64,000 nt of DNA, taken from positions 620,001 through 684,000 of the forward strand of contig NZ_WQCG01000001.1 of the NCBI RefSeq assembly GCF_013032505.1. The letters run 5' to 3'. Position 1 is the stretch's first letter, and every line of letters starts with the position of its first letter. This DNA comes from Ruegeria atlantica. Its GTDB lineage: Bacteria; Pseudomonadota; Alphaproteobacteria; Rhodobacterales; Rhodobacteraceae. Below the pieces are notes generated by a model, which was not told the origin of the DNA, ran no database searches, and was given only the letters and a program-made list of their open reading frames with translations. This document shows, piece by piece, positions 45,389 to 54,736 of the stretch. The position numbers and the translations under genes were made by a program.

Positions 45389-46305
45389 AGTTGCGCCTGA
45401 TCCACCGAAATCGCGCGCAACGGTGTTTTCGGGGCGTCGGGCAGCGCGCCGCCTATCACCATCATCTCGCTCGCTTCAAAAGTCGCGGCAAACCATGCGG
45501 CCAGCGCGACCGCATCCGAAGGTGCAGCAGACGGACCATCGACGGCGTCCAGAACGATTTTCGAGGGCGCCCAGACACAAATCTGGCCGTTTTTCATGGC
45601 CCAATCCAGCTCAGTCCGTGTTGAGACAACAACGCAACGGTGATCGCGCGCGGCCAGAACCCACGCGTTCTGTTCGATGGCCAGCAGATCAATTCGGCGT
45701 TGGGTCATCGCATGGCCGGTTTGGGAAACCGGCATATCTGCGGCTCCGACGCACAGGATCAGAGGGCGTTCACGATTTTCCAGTTGGTCGATCCACCCGG
45801 TCAGATTGGGCGAGACGATAGCCTCGTTCGATAGAAAGGCCAAACGCGGATGGGGGCGCTCTTCCTCGACCACGTCTTGATGGGTATTGTCTTTTCCGCG
45901 AACAATTTCGACACCTAGGGCGCCGGGACCGCGGTCAAGTTTTTCTATTCTGACGAAAGCTCTTACAGCCTGAGGCTCAAGTAGAATACGTTCCGCCACG
46001 CGGTCCGCCAGGGTTTCCAAAAGATTAAGACGTTCGGCCGAAAGCTCAAATGCAATCGCTTCAGTCACCCGGTCGTAGGACAGGATGCGATCCACGTCAT
46101 CGTCGATGGGATCGCTCAAGGGGCGAACTTCAACCACGATGTTAAAGCAAATCCGCTGGGTCGTTCCACGTTCGGCCTGAAACGCGCCGATCTCTACCTC
46201 GACGATATGATCGCGCAAGGAAATACGATCCAGCGGCCCCCGAGAGGCGGTCGCTTCGGACCGCTCGGACGGATGCGCAAAGGCAAGACGGATTTCAGAG
46301 CTCAT
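45385..46305 (-). CDS. folB: Dihydroneopterin aldolase fused to a degenerate amino-acid-kinase-like domain
   Basis: Residues about 25-138 are a FolB domain: ISLRDHIVEVEIGAFQAERG, LSYDRVTEAIAF, ETLADRVAERILL and VRIEKLDRGPGALGVE with the catalytic lysine (Lys122). It cleaves dihydroneopterin to hydroxymethyl-dihydropterin. Residues about 150-306 are an additional domain that resembles amino-acid/uridylate kinases of the archaeal MfnE type: WIDQLENRERPLILCVG, RRIDLLAIEQNAWVLA and PSDAVALAAWFAA. The glycine-rich phosphate loops expected there (KxGGSL and PGGG) are replaced by FLSNEA and VGAAD, so kinase activity seems lost. It precedes folP with a four-base overlap. FolB assignment firm; kinase-fold call is inference. 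Confidence 0.88.
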   Translation of the reverse strand: MSSEIRLAFAHPSERSEATASRGPLDRISLRDHIVEVEIGAFQAERGTTQRICFNIVVEVRPLSDPIDDDVDRILSYDRVTEAIAFELSAERLNLLETLADRVAERILLEPQAVRAFVRIEKLDRGPGALGVEIVRGKDNTHQDVVEEERPHPRLAFLSNEAIVSPNLTGWIDQLENRERPLILCVGAADMPVSQTGHAMTQRRIDLLAIEQNAWVLAARDHRCVVVSTRTELDWAMKNGQICVWAPSKIVLDAVDGPSAAPSDAVALAAWFAATFEASEMMVIGGALPDAPKTPLRAISVDQAQL

Positions 46306-46408
46306 ACAGGCGAACCTCTTCGGGCTTTGTGGACGTGTTTGCCCAAAATAAACGATGCGCGCGCGTATAACACCGCAACATGCGTCTTTCCAGCCATCGA
46401 ATGCGGCG

Positions 46409-47779
46409 TCAGCTGACGCGGAACCAGCTCATCATACCCGAGGCGGCATGACCCAGCATATGACAATGCAGCAGCCAATCGCCCGGGTTGTCCGCCACAA
46501 GTGCAATTTGTCGGGTTTGCCCCCGGTCAACCAACACCGTGTCACGCCACGGCCCCAAACTGCCATCCGGCAGAATAATTCGGAAGTGGTGACCATGTAG
46601 ATGCATTGCATGAGGAAAGGCAGTTTCGTTCAAAAATTCGATCCGGTGTACCTGCCCCTGACGCGCATCCAAAAACGGGTCCTTGGGGCGTTCAGCGTAT
46701 CCGTTCAGAGCCCAGAACCGGCCGAGTTGCGCCAACTCACGTCCCGTCAGGTCCTGATCGCCAAGCTTCGCCCCTTCAAGCCAACGCATCGCGCCGCCTT
46801 GCAGGGACATGCGATGCAGCGGTGCTTCATCATATTGAAATTCCGGCATATTGTTTGCGGGCAACGCCTCAACACCCTGCCTTCGCTGCGTGGATTCTTC
46901 GGTGACGGTAAAGCGTACCAAGCCGTACCCGCCGTCCCGCTCGATACTGGCAAGGCTGGCAACGTCCCCCGACGGAGCGGTCACATCCACAATAAGATCC
47001 GCGCGTTGTGCCGGTGCAAGGGGGAAGTCGCCTTCGACAGGCAGTGGCGTTGTCAGCGGCATGCCATCCAGTGCCACAATCCATCCCGTCAGCCCGTCCA
47101 AGGCCAAATCAAATATTCGAGCGTTAGATGCGTTTATCAGGCGCAATCGCAGGCGTTCCCCCGATCCAACGTTGTAAGCCGGATCAAAGCTGCCATTGAC
47201 GGACACGAGATTACCCAGCCGCCCTGCATGACTAAGATCGTGCCCATTGTCGAAATCATCCACGACATGCGCCGTTTCTGGATCCAGACGCCAATCGTCC
47301 AGCATCAGCGTCATATCCTTATCAACATCCGGCGGGCTGGAATCTTCAACGATCAAAGGTCCGTACAGACCTCGGGCGACCTGTTCCATGGATCTGTTAT
47401 GCGAGTGATACCAATACGTTCCGGCATCGGGTGCAACAAAATCATAGTCGAAGGATTGGCCCGTCTCGACAGCGTCCTGCGTCAACCCCGGCACGCCATC
47501 CATTGCATTGTCGATCCGAATTCCGTGCCAGTGCACTGCCGTGGGTTGGGACAGATTGTTGATCAGTTTGCGCCTGACACGCCCACCTTGAGGTACACGA
47601 ATGTCGACCCCGGGCACAGAGCCGCCATAAGTCCATACCGGCGTGGCCGGATACCCCGACGGGGCAATCTGCTGCATCGCTTCTTGCGCGATCAGATCAG
47701 AACTGACCGCATGCGCCGCCCGTGGCAGCAGCGCAAGCGCGGTCGAAGTTTGCAAAAACCGTCTGCGGGATAAAATCAT
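46409..47779 (-). CDS. Tat-exported multicopper oxidase
   Basis: A 456-residue periplasmic laccase-like enzyme that oxidises copper(I), phenols or similar substrates with reduction of oxygen to water. A twin-arginine signal (SRRRFLQTSTALALLPRAAHA, residues 4-24) leads into three cupredoxin domains. Copper ligands are visible in HWHG (about residue 85), WYHSH (about 125), HAMHLHGHHF (about 395) and HCHMLGHAASGMM (about 440), with Met as axial type 1 ligand. A methionine-rich CueO-type insert is not seen. The gene stands alone, 103 bases after nothing on its strand; no copper exporter adjoins. Substrate not assignable. Confidence 0.94.
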   Translation of the reverse strand: MILSRRRFLQTSTALALLPRAAHAVSSDLIAQEAMQQIAPSGYPATPVWTYGGSVPGVDIRVPQGGRVRRKLINNLSQPTAVHWHGIRIDNAMDGVPGLTQDAVETGQSFDYDFVAPDAGTYWYHSHNRSMEQVARGLYGPLIVEDSSPPDVDKDMTLMLDDWRLDPETAHVVDDFDNGHDLSHAGRLGNLVSVNGSFDPAYNVGSGERLRLRLINASNARIFDLALDGLTGWIVALDGMPLTTPLPVEGDFPLAPAQRADLIVDVTAPSGDVASLASIERDGGYGLVRFTVTEESTQRRQGVEALPANNMPEFQYDEAPLHRMSLQGGAMRWLEGAKLGDQDLTGRELAQLGRFWALNGYAERPKDPFLDARQGQVHRIEFLNETAFPHAMHLHGHHFRIILPDGSLGPWRDTVLVDRGQTRQIALVADNPGDWLLHCHMLGHAASGMMSWFRVS

Positions 47780-47852
47780 AGCGGACCTCCTGGCCCGCTA
47801 CATAGGTCATGATTTGCCCCGCGCCATCAAGGTTCCAGCGCGGGTGCGTCAA

Positions 47853-48494
47853 TCAGTTGCTCGCGGTCCGATAGTTGTGGCGGTAGAAAATATGGACCCC
47901 GATCCGAGCGGTCTCTTTGTAGACACGAGACCATGACGGGCGCACGGCTTTGGTGTGATAGTGAGTCGCCCCTTCGGTAAGCCCCACGCCAACGCCGTCG
48001 ATTGCTGCGCGGGCAACCTTGGACACACGTTCATAGGCTTTTTTCTCGCGGATTACTTCCTTTTGACCATCGCAAGTGTAGGTGAACTGGCACTGGTACT
48101 TCTTGCCGGTTCCCTGCTTGATCACCCCGCACAGCGAGCTTGGAAAGCGGCTGCTTTTGACCCGGTTCAGGATCACCTCGGCCACGGCAAACTGACCGCG
48201 CACGCTTTCACCGCGCGCTTCAAAGTACAGCGCCTCGGCAAGACATTTAAAGTTCTCGTCTCCGGAAGCCTTGGGGAGTTGATCCAACCAGGACTTTGAA
48301 TACGAAACTTTTTCCAGCACAGGCGCCTTACGGGGCTTGAACAGATTCAGATAGTCGCGAAAGTTTTGCCCGGGCAATTCGCTCCGGGTCACAAGTTCGC
48401 GTTTGGCAGATTCGGTGGCTTCCCTCTCAGCGACGGAAACACTCGGCAGCACGGTTGCTGCCAATGTGGCAACAGCCATTATGTATCGTAGCAT
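47853..48494 (-). CDS. SleB-type cell wall hydrolase
   Basis: A 213-residue secreted protein with signal peptide (residues 1-29, ending SVSVAE) and a C-terminal hydrolase_2/SleB domain: CLAEALYFEARGESVRGQFAVAEVILNRVKS (about residues 84-114), CQFTYTCDG and GATHYHTKAVRPSW. The conserved glutamate of EARGE is the presumed catalytic residue for cleaving peptidoglycan glycan strands. Start at 48494 is chosen for GAGG eight bases upstream; ATG 48515 lies further up. It follows the PPDK-like gene on the minus strand by 186 bases, as in related genomes. Confidence 0.92.
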   Translation of the reverse strand: MLRYIMAVATLAATVLPSVSVAEREATESAKRELVTRSELPGQNFRDYLNLFKPRKAPVLEKVSYSKSWLDQLPKASGDENFKCLAEALYFEARGESVRGQFAVAEVILNRVKSSRFPSSLCGVIKQGTGKKYQCQFTYTCDGQKEVIREKKAYERVSKVARAAIDGVGVGLTEGATHYHTKAVRPSWSRVYKETARIGVHIFYRHNYRTASN

Positions 48495-48680
48495 CAGATA
48501 ACCTCGCACAGGCACATTCAGCGCCAGACCCTCCCCCGGCGGGCGCGATGAGGCTCATACCGAATTCAAACGGCGACGTCCAGTTCTGACGAAAAAGCAA
48601 GTGGAAAATCGCCGTTTCGTCAACAATATTTGACGACGGCGCTCTCTGTCTCCTACTAATTCTTGAGTGCTGGCCTTCTG

Positions 48681-51221
48681 TCAACCCCCAAGTCTGGACG
48701 AAATTGCAAGTTGAGCGGCAGCCAGCCGAGCGACGGGCACCCGGAAGGGTGAGCAGGACACATAGTCAAAGCCCAATTCCCGGCAAATAGCGATTGATTC
48801 GGGGTTACCGCCATGTTCGCCGCAAACCGATAGGGTCACGTCGGGCTGCGCTTGCCGACCGCGCTCAGCCCCAAGTTTAAGCAGCTCACCGACACCGTCT
48901 GCGTCCAGCACATGAAACGGGTCTTCTACGAACACGCCTTGCCGCACGTAAGCCGACATAAACCGACCCGCATCATCGCGAGACAAGCCGTAGGTCATCT
49001 GGGTCAGGTCGTTGGTGCCAAAACTCAGGAACGATGTCTGCGGAGCGATCTCATCCGCACGCAAGCAGGCCCGCGGGGTTTCGACCATCACGCCCAACCG
49101 GTATTCGAACTCTTGCCCATGCTCTGCTGCAACGGATGCTGCAACCGAATCGATGCGCGCCTTGACCAGTTCGACCTCGCGCTTGGCGGATACCAGAGGA
49201 ATCATCACCTCGGGCACGACAGGTGCGCCATCTTTGCTGGCCTCAAGCGTGGCCTCAAAAATTGCGCGCGCCTGCATGTCATAGATTTCGGGAACCGTCA
49301 CACCCAGACGTACACCGCGCAGGCCCAGCATCGGGTTGTACTCGGTCATTTCCGCTACCCGCCGCTCCACGTCAGAAACCGGCAGGTCCAGCGCTTCGGC
49401 GAGTTCGCGTTGCCCAGTGCGCGTGGTGGGCAAAAATTCGTGCAACGGTGGGTCAAACAGACGAATACAGACCGGCTGACCTTCCATAATCCGAAAAAGC
49501 TGGGCGAAGTCGTCGCGCTGCATCGGCAACAGGCGTTCCAACACCGCTGCGCGACCGGATGAGGTTTGTGCAAAGATCATCTCGCGCATCACGATCAGGC
49601 GGCCGGGATCAAAGAACATATGTTCCGTCCGGCAGAGTCCGATCCCCTGCGCCATGAAGTTCCGCGCTGTCTGCGCGTCGGCGGGCGTGTCCGCATTGGC
49701 GCGAATTGCGATGTCGCGTTCCTCATCGGCCCAGCCCATAAGGGTTTGGAAGCAGTCGTCAAGCGCGGCCTCAAGCATGGTCGGCTGTCCAGCCAGCACC
49801 TGCCCCGAGCTGCCGTCGATCGTCACCGTGTCGCCCGTTTTGAAGACACGCCCATCCGGTGCGGTCAGCTGCTTTTTCTTGGTCTGAAACCGCATCTCGG
49901 ACGCGCCAACGATACACGGCAGACCCAAACCTCGGCCAATCACGGCCGCGTGGCTGGTCATGCCGCCCTTTTCGGTCAGCACAGCCACAGCGGCGTGCAT
50001 GCCCCGCACATCTTCCGGAGAGGTCTCGCGCCGCACCAAAATACACGGCTCCCCGCGCGCGGCACTTGCTTGCGCCTCGGCCGAGGTGAACACGATCTTG
50101 CCTGTCGCAGCACCCGGGCTGGCTGCAATGCCAGTGGTCAGCGTATCCCGTTCCGCATCCGGGTGAACCTGACGGTGCAGCAACTCGTTCAGCGAATGCG
50201 GATCGACCCGCATCACCGCCTCTTGCGGCGGGATGATGCCATCTTCAGCCAATCGCACGGCGATGCGCATCGCGGCCCGGGCACTGCGTTGCACCCGCAC
50301 GCCATCCAAAATGTGAACATGGCCGTTTTCGATCACGAATTCGACCTGCATTTCCTCGCGCAGCTTGACGCGCATCAGCGCCGCATGGGCCTTGAGTGCG
50401 GCAAAAGCTTCGGGCGCGACGTCCTCCAAAGACACCCCGCGCGGGTCCTTTTCCAGATAAAGCGCTGCGACGCCCTCTCCCAGCGCATCCCGCCCCTGGC
50501 TCTGGCTCAGATAACGACCGGTCAGCTGAGGCAATCCGGTGGCCGGATCAATCAGTTGCAACACGCCCGATCCGCACTCGCCCTGCCCGACGCCGGGGAT
50601 CATCTCCTGGATCACAAGCCCCAAGCCTGCATCTGCCGGGGCGCCCTTGGCCTGACGCAACAATCGGGCCGAGGTGCCCTCCCACGCTCGCGCCATCGAA
50701 CGCAGAACGGCGATCAGCTGCTCGCCGCGATCTTGCGGAAAGGCTTCGTCCGTCTCGTCCTCGTATGCGCGCAGGGACTCCTGCAGACCTTCGCGGCCAT
50801 CCGCTTCAATCTCGTCAAATACATCCGGGTCCAGCCGCGCCACGTGCACCGCATAGCTTTGGACAAACCGCAAATACAGCGCGGCTGCGGCCTCGACACC
50901 CATCGAATCCGACAGGTCGACATAGCGCGCATCATTCATGCCGATGTTCAGAATGGCGCCGGGACCGCCCCAATCAGGGTCCTCGGAACTGGGCCGGACA
51001 CAAAGCAGCGCGGTCTGATCGAACTGCTCCAGAATGGCTACGATATCTGGCACCTGCCCGTCCGATATCTGATGAACCGCATCAAAGGACAACGCAACCG
51101 TCCGTGGGACTGGCAGGTCTAGCCGAACAAGACGCTGCAAGCATTTTGCCCGCCCGCCATGTGTGTTGGCGGCTACGGGCGCTTCGGACGTGATAAGTGT
51201 GGTATGCGGATTATTCTGCAC
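48681..51221 (-). CDS. ppdK: Pyruvate, phosphate dikinase-like protein with degenerate ATP-binding domain
   Basis: An 846-residue three-domain protein. The central swivelling domain has GGMTSHAAVIGRG with the phospho-histidine His424 preceded by the regulatory-type Thr422. The C-terminal barrel keeps LCRTEHMFF, RLFDPPLHEF, VETPRA, SFGTNDLTQM and SVCGEHGG, the PEP/pyruvate site with catalytic Cys. The N-terminal ATP-grasp region is altered: GGKGANL-like loop reads GGRAKCL, and the LQTR motif reads LDGV, so key nucleotide residues are missing. It may use another phosphoryl donor or act regulatorily, or be a true PPDK with a divergent donor site. It follows glyS by 64 bases. Confidence 0.9.
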   Translation of the reverse strand: MQNNPHTTLITSEAPVAANTHGGRAKCLQRLVRLDLPVPRTVALSFDAVHQISDGQVPDIVAILEQFDQTALLCVRPSSEDPDWGGPGAILNIGMNDARYVDLSDSMGVEAAAALYLRFVQSYAVHVARLDPDVFDEIEADGREGLQESLRAYEDETDEAFPQDRGEQLIAVLRSMARAWEGTSARLLRQAKGAPADAGLGLVIQEMIPGVGQGECGSGVLQLIDPATGLPQLTGRYLSQSQGRDALGEGVAALYLEKDPRGVSLEDVAPEAFAALKAHAALMRVKLREEMQVEFVIENGHVHILDGVRVQRSARAAMRIAVRLAEDGIIPPQEAVMRVDPHSLNELLHRQVHPDAERDTLTTGIAASPGAATGKIVFTSAEAQASAARGEPCILVRRETSPEDVRGMHAAVAVLTEKGGMTSHAAVIGRGLGLPCIVGASEMRFQTKKKQLTAPDGRVFKTGDTVTIDGSSGQVLAGQPTMLEAALDDCFQTLMGWADEERDIAIRANADTPADAQTARNFMAQGIGLCRTEHMFFDPGRLIVMREMIFAQTSSGRAAVLERLLPMQRDDFAQLFRIMEGQPVCIRLFDPPLHEFLPTTRTGQRELAEALDLPVSDVERRVAEMTEYNPMLGLRGVRLGVTVPEIYDMQARAIFEATLEASKDGAPVVPEVMIPLVSAKREVELVKARIDSVAASVAAEHGQEFEYRLGVMVETPRACLRADEIAPQTSFLSFGTNDLTQMTYGLSRDDAGRFMSAYVRQGVFVEDPFHVLDADGVGELLKLGAERGRQAQPDVTLSVCGEHGGNPESIAICRELGFDYVSCSPFRVPVARLAAAQLAISSRLGG

Positions 51222-51285
51222 TGCGGCACCTTTTGGTTTGCACGCAGCATAAGCCCCTGCACCAATGGCGCAAGGGCGTTCTGGA

Positions 51286-53505
51286 TCAGCCTTCGATACG
51301 GCTCAGATCAGCAACACTGGAGCAGACCTGACGGATCTGGCTCAGCAGGTTCAACCGGTTACGGCGCAGGATGTCATTGTCGGTGTTGACCTGAACATCC
51401 TCGAAAAACGCATCGACCGGACCGCGCAAACCTGCCATAGCCGACATCGCGCTCGGGAAATCTTCGGCTTTCAAGGCCGGGTCGATCTGGGCCTGCGTGG
51501 CCTCAAGTGCACCGAAGAGGGCTTTTTCGCTATCGGTTTCCGCAAACTTGATATCCGCACCATATGAGTACTCGACCCCGTCCTTTTCCTCGGCCTGGGT
51601 CAGAATGTTGTTCGCGCGTTTGAACCCCTGCACGAGGTTTTCACCGTCCTCAGTCGCGATCACCGCGTTCAGCGCGCGGGCGCGTTTGACCAGCAGGTTC
51701 AGGTCGTCATTGCCGTCCATCGCGATGCAGGCGTCGATGATGTCGTGGCGGATGCCTTCATCGCGGAGGAAGGTTTTGAGGCGGTCGTGGAAGAAAGAAA
51801 GCAGGTCATCGGACGCGTCTGGGACTTTCTTCTCCAACCCAAGAAATTCAGCGGTCGGCTTTTCGCCGAGATTGTCTTTGACCGCTTTGAACGCTGCGCC
51901 GAAGACGCCGTGATCCGCGATTTCTTCTAGCAGGTCCTCGACATTTGATTTCGACAACGCGTCATTGATGGCGCCTTCTGCCCGGACCAATTGGCTATCA
52001 AAGAACCGATCCAAGCTTAGACGCAAATCGTTTTCCAGTATCAACCGCGTCGCGCCCAACGCTGCACGACGTAGAGCAAACGGGTCCTTCGATCCGGTCG
52101 GCTTCTCGTCAATCGCCCAGAAGCCGGTCAGCGTGTCCAGCTTGTCGGCCAGCGCCACGGTCACCGACAACGGCGCAGTCGGCACGTCGTCCGAGGGGCC
52201 GAGTGGCGAGTAATGCTCCTGCGCAACGGCGGCCACGGCGGCATCTTCGCTTGCGGCCTCAATGTAGTACCGCCCCATAAGTCCCTGAAGTTCGGGGAAT
52301 TCATAGACCATCTCGGAACTCAGATCCGCTTTGGCCAGTCGCGCGGCCGTCTCAACCTGATCTGCATCTGCGCCAGTTACTTCCGCCAATTCTCGGGCCA
52401 ATGCCGCAATACGGTCGATCCGCTCGGCCTGTGTGCCCAGCTTGTTATGGAAGGTCACATACTCCAACGCGCGGGTCCATTGGGCGATATCCGATTTGGC
52501 CACGCGCAGGTCGTTCTCCCAGAAGAACTTGGCATCCGCCAGACGCGCCGACAGAACCTTTTGGTTGCCTGCCAGAATAGTCGCGCCATTATCGGTGGTT
52601 TCGCGGTTTGCAACAGTAATGAACTGTTCGATCCGGCTGGTTTTGGGATTGCGGACCGAGAAGAATTTCTGATGCTCCTTCATCGAAGTCTGCAGCACCT
52701 CGGGTGGCAGCTCCAGGAACTCGTCGTCGATCCGCCCCATCAGGACGACCGGCCACTCGACTAGGCCGGCAACCTCGGCCAACAGGCCCTTGTCGTCGAC
52801 CACTTCCAGACCCGCCGCAAAGGCAAGGTTCTGAGCGTCGTTCCAAATATGCTCAGCGCGTTCTGCAGGCGAAAGCACAACGAATGCGCGTTTCAGCTTG
52901 GCGGCGTAGTCCTCAAAGGACGACACGGCGAACCGACCCGGCGCCATGAAACGGTGACCCTCGGTGGTATCGCCGGACTTGATGCCATCGACTTCCATCG
53001 GCACGACCTGCGCGCCGGTCTCATCGGTCAGGATGCACAGGATTGAGTGCAGCGGGCGTACCCAGCGCAGACCGCCACTGCCCCAGCGCATGGATTTCGG
53101 CCAGGGGAAGTTACGGATCGTCGCCTCAAGCACTTCTGCAACGATTTCAGCTGCCGGGCGTCCTGCCTTTTCGATGGTGGCGAAATAAACCGCGCCTTTG
53201 GGTGTTTCACGCTCTTCAAGTTGATCGCGGGTCAGACCTGCGCCCCGCAGGAAACCTTCGATGGCTTTATCCGGAGCACCAACTTTCGGACCCTTGCGTT
53301 CCTCGCGGATCATGGGGCTTTCTGAAAGCAACCCTTCGACCGCCAGCGTCAGGCGGCGCGGCGTTGTCAGAGTAGCAGCAGAGGCGTAGGTCAAACCGGC
53401 CTCGACCAGACCATCGGTGATCCGCTTTTTCAGGTCTTCACCGGCGCGGGTCTGCATGCGCGCGGGGATTTCCTCGGAAAACAATTCGATCAGCAGGTCG
53501 GGCAT
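51286..53505 (-). CDS. glyS: Glycyl-tRNA synthetase beta subunit
   Basis: The beta subunit of the alpha2beta2 glycyl-tRNA synthetase, carrying the tRNA-binding and anticodon-recognition part. The 739-residue protein starts MPDLLIELFSEEIPARMQTRAGEDL, has the characteristic TPRRLTLAVEGL, and later an HD-like region and the ALR-type anticodon domain near the C-terminus (LLRFFHDRL-like sequence ending DLNLLVKRARAL). It starts nine bases after the GltS-type symporter stop, so translation is probably coupled. The alpha subunit gene lies 3 kb upstream, separated by three other genes, an unusual arrangement. Confidence 0.95.
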   Translation of the reverse strand: MPDLLIELFSEEIPARMQTRAGEDLKKRITDGLVEAGLTYASAATLTTPRRLTLAVEGLLSESPMIREERKGPKVGAPDKAIEGFLRGAGLTRDQLEERETPKGAVYFATIEKAGRPAAEIVAEVLEATIRNFPWPKSMRWGSGGLRWVRPLHSILCILTDETGAQVVPMEVDGIKSGDTTEGHRFMAPGRFAVSSFEDYAAKLKRAFVVLSPAERAEHIWNDAQNLAFAAGLEVVDDKGLLAEVAGLVEWPVVLMGRIDDEFLELPPEVLQTSMKEHQKFFSVRNPKTSRIEQFITVANRETTDNGATILAGNQKVLSARLADAKFFWENDLRVAKSDIAQWTRALEYVTFHNKLGTQAERIDRIAALARELAEVTGADADQVETAARLAKADLSSEMVYEFPELQGLMGRYYIEAASEDAAVAAVAQEHYSPLGPSDDVPTAPLSVTVALADKLDTLTGFWAIDEKPTGSKDPFALRRAALGATRLILENDLRLSLDRFFDSQLVRAEGAINDALSKSNVEDLLEEIADHGVFGAAFKAVKDNLGEKPTAEFLGLEKKVPDASDDLLSFFHDRLKTFLRDEGIRHDIIDACIAMDGNDDLNLLVKRARALNAVIATEDGENLVQGFKRANNILTQAEEKDGVEYSYGADIKFAETDSEKALFGALEATQAQIDPALKAEDFPSAMSAMAGLRGPVDAFFEDVQVNTDNDILRRNRLNLLSQIRQVCSSVADLSRIEG

Positions 53506-53514
53506 ATTCGGTCC

Positions 53515-54729
53515 TTAGAAATTTACGATCGTCTGAATGACGATGGCATTAGCGATATCCACAAAGAATGCGGATACAAGGGGCAATACGATAAAAGCAA
53601 TAGGCGATGGGCCATATCGTTTGGTGACAGCGGTCATATTTGCGATGGCGGTCGGGGTTGCACCCAAGGCAAAGCCTCCGAACCCGGCTGCCAGAACGGC
53701 AGCGCGGTAGTTGGAGCCCATGACAGGAAACAGAACCCAGATCACAAAGGCCGCCGTGAACAGCGTCTGGGCGGACATGATGACCACAATGGCAAGACCG
53801 AGTTCCGCGATGGTCCAAAGCTGCAGGCTCATCAGTGACATCGCCAGAAACGCGCCCAGCGAAAATTCAGAGATCAGCGCCAGCGAAGGCGTGCGTTCTA
53901 CCGGTGGCCTGCTGGGCGCAAGCCAGGCGCGGAAGTTGGCGATCACGATGCCCATGATCAGGCAGGGCACGAAAAGCGGCAGCTTCAAACCGGCGGCGCT
54001 GATTACCTCGCCCAGCGAGTATCCCGCGATGATTGCCAGGTTGAGGAACAGCAGAACCCGCATGATCGACAGGTGGTCGATCTTGCTGGACGCGTCATCG
54101 TCGTCAGCGGGAAGCCCCACTGTGTGATCCTCGTCGGGGCGTGCAGGGCTGAGGTTGCGCCCTTCGACCAAAAGCCGCGCAATCGGTCCGCCAATCAAAG
54201 CAGCCAGCACCAACCCAAGTGTTGCAACGGCAACGCCTAGCTCGGTTGCGCCGTCCAGACCGGTAGCCTCGGCAACTTCTGGAGCCCAAGCAATCGCAGT
54301 TCCGTGCCCGCCGATCAGAGATGCCGAGCCGAACAAAACCCCAGCCTGCGCCGGATACCCGAATATCGTCGCCCCAATCGCCCCGATACCGTTTTGCGCG
54401 ACGATCGTCACCAATGTCAGGATCAAAAGCAAAAACAAGGGCTTGCCACCTGATATCAAATCGGAAATCCGCGCGTTCAGCCCGATTCCAGCAAAGAACA
54501 CCACCAAAAGGAAGTCCCGGGTGGCCAGATCAAAGGACAGCTCAAGATCAAAAACCAGATACAACGCCAGCACGACCAGCGAGGCCAGCAACCCACCCGT
54601 GACAGGTTCCGGAATGTTGAACTGGCGCAACGCATTTACACGCGCGTTGATCTCAGCCCCCAGCAGATAGACCGCAAACCCCAACGTGGCCGTTAGAAAG
54701 TCAGGTATCTGTAAGGTCTCGGCAGTCAT
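53515..54729 (-). CDS. Sodium/glutamate symporter family protein
   Basis: A 404-residue inner-membrane protein with ten or more helices, of the GltS family that imports glutamate with sodium. IPEPVTGGLLASLVVLAL, FFAGIGLNARISDLISGG and LIGGHGTAIAWAPEVAE are GltS signatures, and the repeated half with GFALGATPTAIANM mirrors the first, as expected for the internal duplication. The frame reaches 54771, but the ATG at 54729 has GAGGATGGG upstream and avoids overlapping the preceding gene. It lies between the glyQ side and glyS in the same minus-strand run, so it is probably co-expressed with glycyl-tRNA synthetase. Whether it carries glutamate is untested. Confidence 0.9.
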   Translation of the reverse strand: MTAETLQIPDFLTATLGFAVYLLGAEINARVNALRQFNIPEPVTGGLLASLVVLALYLVFDLELSFDLATRDFLLVVFFAGIGLNARISDLISGGKPLFLLLILTLVTIVAQNGIGAIGATIFGYPAQAGVLFGSASLIGGHGTAIAWAPEVAEATGLDGATELGVAVATLGLVLAALIGGPIARLLVEGRNLSPARPDEDHTVGLPADDDDASSKIDHLSIMRVLLFLNLAIIAGYSLGEVISAAGLKLPLFVPCLIMGIVIANFRAWLAPSRPPVERTPSLALISEFSLGAFLAMSLMSLQLWTIAELGLAIVVIMSAQTLFTAAFVIWVLFPVMGSNYRAAVLAAGFGGFALGATPTAIANMTAVTKRYGPSPIAFIVLPLVSAFFVDIANAIVIQTIVNF

Positions 54730-54736
54730 CCCATCC

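Noticed and set aside
46601-47773. A 390-residue plus-strand open frame
   Set aside because: It is fully antisense to the multicopper oxidase gene, whose copper motifs and Tat signal are complete. The translation is compositionally odd (His/Arg/Gln-rich) and lacks any family motif.
49566-51122. A 518-residue plus-strand open frame
   Set aside because: Antisense to the PPDK-like gene. It is a long frame produced by GC-rich codon use and has no recognisable domains.
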